Assembly (NCBI GenBank): GCA_045650505.1 | Contig: JAZRRE010000020.1 | Coordinates: 1-5,097, forward strand | DNA: 5,097 nucleotides | Reading direction: 5' to 3' | Origin: RGIG1681 sp045650505 | GTDB lineage: Bacteria; Bacillota; Clostridia; Christensenellales; UBA1242 | Made by a program: the position numbers and the translations under genes | In this document: one piece after another, positions 1-5,097 of the stretch | How the letters are laid out: every line of letters begins with the position of its first letter | How positions within the stretch are numbered: position 1 is the stretch's first letter | The notes under the pieces: model-generated | The model's input: the letters and a program-made list of their open reading frames with translations, nothing else | What the model was told of the DNA's origin: nothing | Databases searched by the model: none

Positions 1-4
1 GTTA

Positions 5-10
5 TATAAT
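5..10 (+). promoter_or_regulatory. Possible -10 promoter box
   Basis: A perfect TATAAT lies 19 bases before the ATG of the acetyltransferase-like gene. Any -35 element would be outside the window. If it is real, transcription would start around position 16-18, leaving a leader of only about 13 bases with the ribosome binding site at its very start, which is tight. In DNA this AT-rich the hexamer also arises by chance, and the gene could instead be transcribed from further upstream. Confidence 0.25.
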
Positions 11-16
11 AGTAGC

Positions 17-21
17 AGGGG
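17..21 (+). promoter_or_regulatory. Ribosome binding site of the YghO-like gene
   Basis: AGGGG stands 8 bases before the ATG at 30. It is a purine-rich Shine-Dalgarno-like site at normal spacing. It supports this ATG as the start even though the same frame stays open to the left window edge without another ATG. Confidence 0.6.
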
Positions 22-29
22 ATTTATAT

Positions 30-1148
30 ATGGTTACAATAAGAAAAATAAGCAAGAGAAAAGATTATAAAAAATTTGTAAGATTTCCAACAAAACTTTA
101 TAAAGATGAACCAAATTATATTCCACCAATGGAATCTGATGAATATAAAATGACAACAAAAAGAAATGCTCATTTTAAAGAATGTGACCAAGCATATTTT
201 TTGGCTGAACAAGATGGCAAGGTTGTTGGTAGAATAGCGTGTGTGGTTATGCATAAATACAACGAAAAGAATAAATGCAAATATGCAAGATTTACTAGAT
301 TTGATGTTATTGAAAATGAAGAGATTGCTCACGCACTTTTGCAAAACGCTATTGATTGGGCAAAAGAAATGGGTATGGAGTATGTTCACGGACCACTTGG
401 TTATGATGATTTAGAAAGAGAAGGTTTGATGGTTGAAGGTTTTGAACATAAAGGTTCATTTATCACAAGCTATAATTTTCCTTATTATCAAAAGTTTATT
501 GAAAATTTTGGTTTTACTCCTGATGCAAGATGGGTTGAATGGAGATTTAAATGTCCTCAACCAATAAATGAAAGAGTTGAAAGAATTGCAAATCTTGTTG
601 AAAAAAGATATGGGTTCCACGAAGTTAAATGTTCGATGGATGAGCTTATCAAATATCACGGTGATGAATTTTTTGATTTATTAGATGAGTCATTTGATGA
701 GCTTTATGGAACAATTCCGTTTAATGAAGAGCTTCGCAAACAAGTTATATCTTCATTTAGACTTGTTTTAAATGAGAAATTTTTATGTTTAGTATTTGAT
801 AAAAATGATAAATTGATAGGATTTGGTTTAACATTCCCATCACTCGCTGATGCAATGAGAGAAACAAAGGGAAGAATGTTGCCATTTGGATTCATAAAAT
901 GGCTTAAAGCAATTAAAAAACCGAATGCTATTGAGCTTGGAATTATAGCTGTTAAGAAAGAATATCAAAAGCTTGGTGTTACTGCATTTATCATTAAGAA
1001 GATATTGGGAACAATTAGTTCAATGCCTAATATCAAAGTGGCGGTTACAGGTGTTCAACTTGAAACAAATACAAGCGCAATTGGTGCACTTGATATGTTT
1101 GAGAGAGACCTTATTAGAAAAAAGACATGCTATATTAAGAAAATTTAA
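30..1148 (+). CDS. YghO-like GNAT-superfamily N-acetyltransferase-like protein
   Basis: This is a complete 372-residue protein that I recognise as the YghO-like family, usually annotated as a GNAT-family N-acetyltransferase of unknown substrate. Seen: the N-terminal signature runs from TIRKISKRKDYKKFVRFP through LYKDEPNYIPP (about residues 3-33). It is followed by the acetyltransferase-type strand GKVVGRIA (63-70), the family block GPLGYDDLEREGLMVEGF (121-138), and YNFPYYQKFIENFGF (148-162). The C-terminal half has a second GNAT-like region: IELGIIAVKKEYQKLGV (301-317), resembling the acetyl-CoA pyrophosphate-binding segment, then QLETNTSA (343-350) and the terminal CYIKKI. Length matches the family, and there is no signal peptide or membrane segment, so it is cytosolic. 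The start at 30 is supported by AGGGG 8 bases upstream and by the family's usual N-terminus (M-x-x-I-R/K-K). Acetyl-CoA use is inferred from the fold; no substrate can be assigned. It ends one base before its own terminator and is transcribed towards the large surface-protein gene. Confidence 0.85.
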   Translation: MVTIRKISKRKDYKKFVRFPTKLYKDEPNYIPPMESDEYKMTTKRNAHFKECDQAYFLAEQDGKVVGRIACVVMHKYNEKNKCKYARFTRFDVIENEEIAHALLQNAIDWAKEMGMEYVHGPLGYDDLEREGLMVEGFEHKGSFITSYNFPYYQKFIENFGFTPDARWVEWRFKCPQPINERVERIANLVEKRYGFHEVKCSMDELIKYHGDEFFDLLDESFDELYGTIPFNEELRKQVISSFRLVLNEKFLCLVFDKNDKLIGFGLTFPSLADAMRETKGRMLPFGFIKWLKAIKKPNAIELGIIAVKKEYQKLGVTAFIIKKILGTISSMPNIKVAVTGVQLETNTSAIGALDMFERDLIRKKTCYIKKI

Positions 1149-1149
1149 T

Positions 1150-1186
1150 AAAAAAACCACCTTAAATAATATAAGGTGGTTTTTTT
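1150..1186 (+). terminator. Rho-independent terminator of the YghO-like gene
   Basis: A perfect inverted repeat pairs 1150-1164 with 1172-1186 around the 7-base loop AATAATA. Its core is CCACCTTA/TAAGGTGG, extended by an A-run on the left that pairs with a T-run on the right. It begins one base after the stop codon at 1146-1148. The flanks are symmetric, so it could also act on transcripts from the minus strand. Confidence 0.92.
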
Positions 1187-1258
1187 ATCGAATTTAGACG
1201 TGATGAGAGCGATTTTAAAAAATTTAATGAACAATTACTCATAAAAAAAGAGAGCTAA
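1175..1258 (+). pseudogene. Possible coding remnant between the two terminators (very tentative)
   Basis: After a TAA at 1172-1174, the frame is open to a TAA at 1256-1258 and reads out a hydrophilic, protein-like C-terminal tail that includes EFRRDESDFKKFNEQL. There is no start codon and no ribosome binding site, and both ends overlap the terminator hairpins, so it cannot be an intact gene. It may be the last piece of a gene lost before the present terminators formed, or simply chance. The stretch is about 27 codons, too short to decide. Confidence 0.12.
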
Positions 1259-1272
1259 TAGCTCTCTTTTTT
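1244..1272 (-). terminator. Rho-independent terminator of the large surface-protein gene
   Basis: An inverted repeat pairs 1244-1256 with 1260-1272 around a 3-base loop. The core is GAGAGCT/AGCTCTC, extended by A-T pairs. Read on the minus strand, it follows the stop codon (1280-1282) after a few bases and ends in a run of seven T (1249 down to 1243). Its right flank is also a T-run on the plus strand, so it can serve as a second stop for transcripts from the left gene. Confidence 0.9.
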
Positions 1273-1279
1273 GTATTTA

Positions 1280-4200
1280 TTAAATGAAACCATCATCTTT
1301 TTCAATAACTTCTTCTGTTTCTACTTTTTCTTCAACTTTATTTTTTGTTGATTTTGTTGCAGTTCCTGTAACAAAAGTGGTATCTCTATCGTGGTCATTT
1401 TGTTCTTGTTTAACAACTTTGATAGGGTGTTTTTTGATAATAGTTGCAACAAGTGCAAGAATTAATACAATACCAAGAAGGAGTGAAGAGAAGATGTAGA
1501 AGAATGTTGCCCAAATTGAAGATTCAATTTCATCTTCTTCATCGTTTTTATTTTCAGATGTATTTGATGATGTTGTTGAGTTTGCAACAGTTCCATAATA
1601 AGATTTGATTATAGTATCATTGCTGTCTTTATCAATATCATCATAGTTTAATGCGTATTCATTAAATAATTTTTCAGTTGCAAATTTTTCTAATTCAATG
1701 CCTACAATAATTGCATATCCTGTTCCGGTTGAATCTTTTGAACCAAGAGAGAATTTAGCAGAGAATGTTGAAATTGCATTGGTTCCTGTTGAAATCAAAA
1801 CTTGATAACAAACAAAACCATATTTTTCATCACGAAGTTCATCGTATTTTGAATCTGTTGTATCAATATTTGTCCATTTTCTTGAAATTGAAGTGTCAAG
1901 GTCAATGTTTAAACCAAAGCCATTGTCAAAATTGCTTGTCTTAACATAGAATTTAAGAACATAGTATGATGAAGCATCAAGCTTTGTGTTGTATTTTGGT
2001 GTGATGAGTGTGTAGTCAGTTGAATAGCTGTTAGCTAAAACTATAACGTTTTCAGAAATTTCATTTTTGAGTTCATCAGCACTGATAAATACATTATTGA
2101 TTGTTAAATCATTTTCAAAATTATAAATATAGTTAGTTTTTGTTGTTTCGGTTATTGTGTATTCAGTTTCATTTTCTGTTCCAACAATAACTTTGTTTTT
2201 GCCATCAAGTGTAACTTTTTTACCATTTAATACAGTGATTTCATCAGTATAGTTGCTATCACTATAAAGTTTGTATGATTTTTCACCGGTTTCTTCATCA
2301 ACAAATTCTTTAATGTAATATTCAACTTTATCAATTGTTACTGTATATTTAACAGTTTCATAAGTTGTGTAATAGCTAGCAACAGTTACACCGGTTTCAC
2401 CGGTTGTGAATGTTGGAGCTGGTTTTAAATCGTTAGTGAATTCTTTAGCTTCATAAAGATTTGAAAGGGTATCTTTATCTTGCCCGTGAACAGAAAATTC
2501 AAATGCATTGAGTTCAACAAATCTAACATATTTAAAGCAATCTTTTTCATAGATGTCAATAACAGGTTGTCCATTTGGAGTTGCAGCATTTTCGCCAGCA
2601 GGAAGCATATCATCTCTAATTTCATCAATTGTTTTTGTTTGAGATGCATTAGAAACATTTCTAAAGAAGCAAGTTCCTGATGCATTCATAACACCAAGTT
2701 CGAGATAGATTGTTGCTGAAGCTGTATCTGTGCTTATATAGAATGAGTATTCATTCCAGCCATCATTGATAATGCTATCATCAATTGTCATAGTTTCAAT
2801 TAAGTTAGCATCTTTAACAGAACTTGTGTAAATGCTTGCAAATAACTTACCATCAAAGTTATAGCCTTTTAAGAACTCAAAACTTAATTTATAAGTTGTT
2901 GAAGCTGAAAGGCTGATTGATGATGTGTAGAATCTATATACACCAGATTGTGCATATGGTTTAGAATCATTGCCACCATACTCATTGAGTGGGTTAGAAA
3001 TACTTGATGGAATGTAGATTCCATAAATATTGTATTTTAAATTGTTTTCTGGAACGACATAGTTGTTATATTTGTCATAGAATGTTCCAAATTCTGGGCT
3101 TGCTTTTGAATTAGCTAAATAATCATCAGATGTTGGTACAACACCAGCAACAACTTCATTTGATTTTTGAGAAACAGTCCAGCTTTCAGCACTTCTTGGT
3201 TTTGTGAAATCAATGGTGCCATTGTAGTTATCTGTAATTGTAACATTGCTGAAGTATCCGTTTGTTACACCTGCAGAAAGCATTGATGTGCTTGGTGAAA
3301 GTGATAAACAGAAAGTTGTTTTGTCTGAATCTGAATTAGCTGTATCATAAGCAGAGCTTGTGATTTTTTCAATTGTAACATTATCAAAATATACTGTTGT
3401 GTTTTTATTAGCACAAAGTGTTAAATAACAATCTTGATAATGAAGTGCATTACCTTCAATAAAGAATGAAATAGGAATCCAACCATATTCATTTACTTGA
3501 GAGGTGGTATATTCCTTCATATTTGCTTTAACATCAGCTGTTGATGTGAGAAGTGAACCATAGTCTTGTGTTGATGCTGTCTTTAAGATTGAACTTAATG
3601 TTAATTTTGCAGAAGCATCTTCATCTGGTGAATAAATCCAAACGGTGAGTTTGTAATATTGAGATTGTTCAACTCTGAATGTGTTTGAAATTATACCAAG
3701 GTCAAGTTGTCTGCTTGTGTTTTTAAGTTGTAAAACTTTGTTGTTATCTTTGAATGTTGATTTAATAACTTTAACATCAGTTTTATCAGCATCTGGAGCA
3801 TCACTATCAATAACTTTGTCATCATCATCTTCATCTTCAATGCTTTCAAGTTTTGCATCATAGAATGATTCTTCATCAATAACAGTAACTGACAATTTTC
3901 CATCTTTGTATGCTTTTTGATATTGTTTTAAGATGTAGTTATTTCCTTGACCTGAAACATCACGGCTAATATACATTTGCCATAATTCAGTTGTAGGTAA
4001 GGTGTAACCATCAATAGAATCAGCATTAGCAAAAGAAAGACTTTCAAATGTGCTAGTTAAAGAATCAAAATCATACATTTTATCAAATGTTTGACCATTG
4101 AAAATGTTGATTGTGTCATTAATTCTGCTTGAAGAACTTGTTGCGATGATTTCGTTACCGAATTCATCAACATAGTCAAATTCAGGAGTTTCGCTTGCAG

Positions 4201-5097
4201 GTTCAGGAGTTGGTTCTGGAGCTGGTTCTGGAGTTGGTTCTGGAGTTTCAGGTTCTTCAACAACAGGTGGTGTTTGAACAACTTTGTTGTCAATTGCAAG
4301 TTTAATGTAATCTGTTTGGTTGATTTTTGTAATCTTGATATCATCAAACATTACAACACCGGTAGCTGTTTTGAAGTTTCCGCTTTCAGAACCAAGAATA
4401 GAATCTTTGCTTCCCATATACATAGAAAGTTTAATTGAAGATGCTGAAAGAGAATTTGTTGCAATAAACAAATAACGTTTTTGCCATTTTCCTTCAGTGC
4501 TGATATTTTCAACAGCGGCATTTACAAGCAATTCTTTGCTATCTTCTACATAAAGTGAAGCTTGCATTGGTTTTGCAGGATTGCCAACAACAGTAGGGTC
4601 ATTATATGTTCCGTTTGTGTAAACATAGAATGAAACAACATAATAGCTGTTAGCATTTAATGAAATTGCTGAAGTTGATGTGTAGCTATAGGTTGTGATA
4701 TTTGGTTCAGTTTTATAATTTTCGCTTCCTGGAGTTCTAATCTTTTTATAGTAAAGATTTGTGCCTTCAACATAGTTTTTGTCACCAGGTAAAATTAATT
4801 CATAATCAGAAGCAAGATATCCAGATGTAGATGTTGTAAATGTTTCATACACTGAATTTTTATCTGTTGAATAGGTATAAATGAGTCTTTCAGTTTCATT
4901 TGTTGAGTTATACTTATAATAGATTGTATATTTTAAGTTATAATTTTCATCATCTGAAGTGAGTTGGGTATAGAATTGATAATTTGCTTCGTATTCAGCA
5001 GTTGTCATTGTGATAAAGTTTCTATCGTTAGATTTATAAGTGTTTTTATCACTTGATGTAACTGAATCATCAATTATATAAAGAGCATTCTTTTTTG
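1280..5097 (-). CDS. Giant C-terminally membrane-anchored surface protein with CBM-like repeats (5' end outside the window)
   Basis: I do not recognise this protein as a named family. Residues are numbered from the ATG at 5008, but the frame continues another 29 codons to the window edge and no Shine-Dalgarno site precedes that ATG. The true start and any signal peptide therefore lie outside. Seen, in order: a Tyr/Thr-rich beta-like region (1-110); CBM-like unit A (about 114-230); a Pro/Glu/Thr linker (247-275); unit B (417-550) with an acidic insert before it (388-411); unit C (583-787); a Tyr/Thr/Glu-rich beta segment (865-965); unit D (963-1110); a Ser/Thr/Asn/Asp stalk (1111-1164); one hydrophobic helix (1165-1191); and a charged tail (1192-1242). 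Each unit has the rhythm of galactose-binding-fold modules: an aromatic pair opening a strand (YYKLTVWIYS), a mid-domain strand of the GW-x-x-x-S-F-x-I type, and a closing strand such as VYFDNVTIEKI. There is no LPXTG motif; anchoring is by the helix followed by KK. Six cysteines are visible. Inference: it is an exported adhesin or glycan-binding surface protein. No catalytic motif is visible. Confidence 0.85.
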   Translation of the reverse strand, partial: KKNALYIIDDSVTSSDKNTYKSNDRNFITMTTAEYEANYQFYTQLTSDDENYNLKYTIYYKYNSTNETERLIYTYSTDKNSVYETFTTSTSGYLASDYELILPGDKNYVEGTNLYYKKIRTPGSENYKTEPNITTYSYTSTSAISLNANSYYVVSFYVYTNGTYNDPTVVGNPAKPMQASLYVEDSKELLVNAAVENISTEGKWQKRYLFIATNSLSASSIKLSMYMGSKDSILGSESGNFKTATGVVMFDDIKITKINQTDYIKLAIDNKVVQTPPVVEEPETPEPTPEPAPEPTPEPASETPEFDYVDEFGNEIIATSSSSRINDTINIFNGQTFDKMYDFDSLTSTFESLSFANADSIDGYTLPTTELWQMYISRDVSGQGNNYILKQYQKAYKDGKLSVTVIDEESFYDAKLESIEDEDDDDKVIDSDAPDADKTDVKVIKSTFKDNNKVLQLKNTSRQLDLGIISNTFRVEQSQYYKLTVWIYSPDEDASAKLTLSSILKTASTQDYGSLLTSTADVKANMKEYTTSQVNEYGWIPISFFIEGNALHYQDCYLTLCANKNTTVYFDNVTIEKITSSAYDTANSDSDKTTFCLSLSPSTSMLSAGVTNGYFSNVTITDNYNGTIDFTKPRSAESWTVSQKSNEVVAGVVPTSDDYLANSKASPEFGTFYDKYNNYVVPENNLKYNIYGIYIPSSISNPLNEYGGNDSKPYAQSGVYRFYTSSISLSASTTYKLSFEFLKGYNFDGKLFASIYTSSVKDANLIETMTIDDSIINDGWNEYSFYISTDTASATIYLELGVMNASGTCFFRNVSNASQTKTIDEIRDDMLPAGENAATPNGQPVIDIYEKDCFKYVRFVELNAFEFSVHGQDKDTLSNLYEAKEFTNDLKPAPTFTTGETGVTVASYYTTYETVKYTVTIDKVEYYIKEFVDEETGEKSYKLYSDSNYTDEITVLNGKKVTLDGKNKVIVGTENETEYTITETTKTNYIYNFENDLTINNVFISADELKNEISENVIVLANSYSTDYTLITPKYNTKLDASSYYVLKFYVKTSNFDNGFGLNIDLDTSISRKWTNIDTTDSKYDELRDEKYGFVCYQVLISTGTNAISTFSAKFSLGSKDSTGTGYAIIVGIELEKFATEKLFNEYALNYDDIDKDSNDTIIKSYYGTVANSTTSSNTSENKNDEEDEIESSIWATFFYIFSSLLLGIVLILALVATIIKKHPIKVVKQEQNDHDRDTTFVTGTATKSTKNKVEEKVETEEVIEKDDGFI
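1436..1516 (-). other. C-terminal transmembrane anchor of the large surface protein
   Basis: Residues 1165-1191 form an uninterrupted hydrophobic stretch (IWATFFYIFSSLLLGIVLIL and onward), long enough to cross a membrane. It is preceded by the acidic NDEEDEIE and followed by KKHPIK. The positive-inside rule places the long N-terminal part outside and the roughly 50-residue tail (ending VIEKDDGFI) in the cytoplasm. The tail is unusually long for a simple stop-transfer anchor. Confidence 0.85.
1679..2122 (-). other. CBM-like unit D
   Basis: Residues about 963-1110 of the large protein. The pattern is NVIVLANSYSTDYT, then LDASSYYVLKFYVKT, then CYQVLISTG, then FSAKFSLGSKDS and IIVGIELEKF. This is the strand order of a CBM4/9-like jelly roll. 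It shares the motif GSKDS (1089-1093) with unit A, written with different codons. Fold assignment is by pattern only. Confidence 0.5.
2648..3262 (-). other. CBM-like unit C
   Basis: Residues about 583-787. It opens with NGYFSNVTITDN and PRSAESWTV, which resembles the N-terminal 'NG-x-F ... W' of CBM4/9 modules. It continues with ISLSASTTYKLSFEF, then DGWNEYSFYIST, ATIYLELGVM and CFFRNVS. It is longer than the other units because of a Tyr/Asn/Ser-rich insert around 640-690. Fold assignment is by pattern only. Confidence 0.5.
3359..3760 (-). other. CBM-like unit B
   Basis: Residues about 417-550. This is the clearest unit: NKVLQLKNTS, then FRVEQSQYYKLTVWIYSP, then YGWIPISFFIEG, then YLTLCANKNTTVYFDNVT and IEKI. 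The order and spacing match the galactose-binding-like fold of carbohydrate-binding modules, including the closing 'FDN' strand. Two cysteines (527, 532) sit in the penultimate strand. Confidence 0.6.
3776..3847 (-). repeat. Acidic low-complexity segment with a TCA/TCT trinucleotide run
   Basis: Residues 388-411 of the large protein are dominated by Asp and Glu (EDEDDDDK, then DSDAPDADKTD). The DNA contains a run of TCA and TCT triplets on the plus strand at 3819-3838. It lies just before unit B, probably in an exposed loop or spacer. The spaced aspartates could bind calcium, but they do not form a standard EF-hand or dockerin loop. Confidence 0.55.
4200..4247 (-). repeat. Four tandem 12-bp units coding a Pro/Glu/Thr linker
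   Basis: On the plus strand the unit GGTTCTGGAGTT occurs four times in a row at 4200, 4212, 4224 and 4236, with single-base changes in the first and second copies. On the minus strand it encodes EPTP/EPAP, the centre of a Pro-rich linker spanning residues 247-275. The unit is a multiple of three, so copy changes keep the frame. The linker separates unit A from units B-D and probably acts as an extended spacer. Confidence 0.9.
4319..4669 (-). other. CBM-like unit A
   Basis: Residues about 114-230. The pattern is AISLNANSYYVVSFYVYT, then EGKWQKRYLFIATNS, then IKLSMYMGSKDS, then GVVMFDDIKITKI. It has the same strand order as unit B, with the closing 'FDD-x-x-I' strand typical of CBM4/9-like folds. 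It stands alone on the N-terminal side of the Pro-rich linker. Confidence 0.55.

Noticed and set aside
1..29. Upstream extension of the YghO-like frame (open to the left edge)
   Set aside because: There is no alternative ATG, the family normally begins at the M-x-x-I-R/K-K motif, and AGGGG sits at proper spacing before the ATG at 30.
24..389. Minus-strand open frame of 121 codons, rich in Phe and Ile, opposite the YghO-like gene
   Set aside because: The plus-strand protein is a recognised family over this whole stretch. The antisense reading only reflects AT-rich codons and has no domain signal.
973..1197. Plus-strand open frame overlapping the end of the YghO-like gene
   Set aside because: The main gene's C-terminus (QLETNTSA to CYIKKI) is conserved in its own frame, and this second frame runs through the terminator hairpin.
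2425..2685. Overlapping small open frames on both strands within the large gene
   Set aside because: They are shadows of the large frame, which is uninterrupted and beta-domain-like here; there is no start signal for either.
3776..3808. Dockerin or EF-hand calcium loop in DSDAPDADKTD
   Set aside because: Aspartate spacing does not match the 12-residue EF-hand/dockerin loop, there is no paired second copy, and no flanking helices are evident.
4057..4347. Minus-strand open frame of 96 codons rich in Leu, Gln and Asn
   Set aside because: It is the out-of-frame reading of the Pro-rich linker repeat inside the large gene; it has no ribosome binding site and its composition is a by-product of the 12-bp repeat.
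1280..5097. Mycoplasma-type genetic code (TGA = Trp) suggested by the AT-rich DNA
   Set aside because: The tryptophan codons checked in both genes are TGG and no in-frame TGA occurs, so the standard bacterial code fits.

Overview
The window is AT-rich bacterial DNA holding two convergent genes that end tail to tail across a 131-base gap. Codon choice (AGA, TTA, ATA, AAA) fits a low-GC Gram-positive lineage, such as an uncultured gut Bacilli/Mollicutes-like or Clostridia-like organism. Every Trp codon I checked is TGG, and no in-frame TGA interrupts about 1,640 codons. This is the standard code and argues against Mycoplasma/Spiroplasma. The exact lineage is inference.

Layout: bases 1-29 carry a possible -10 box and a ribosome binding site. 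Bases 30-1148 (+) encode a complete 372-residue YghO-like protein of the GNAT superfamily. Bases 1149-1279 are a compact double-terminator region: two strong hairpins, both A-rich on one side and T-rich on the other, so each could stop transcription in either direction. Between them is a short open stretch that may be a gene relic or chance. Bases 1280-5097 (-) are one very large gene that runs off the right edge of the window.

The large gene is the point of interest. It encodes at least 1,271 residues of a secreted, beta-rich surface protein, anchored by one C-terminal transmembrane helix with a cytoplasmic tail of about 50 residues. Its ectodomain contains four diverged units resembling carbohydrate-binding (CBM4/9-like, galactose-binding-fold) jelly rolls. 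It also has a Pro/Glu/Thr linker built from a 12-bp tandem repeat and a strongly acidic segment. Its N-terminus is outside the window: the reading frame stays open beyond the first visible ATG, which has no ribosome binding site. No catalytic domain is recognisable.

The two genes are on opposite strands with separate terminators, so nothing in the window links them functionally. I see no RNA genes, CRISPR array, mobile element or attachment site.
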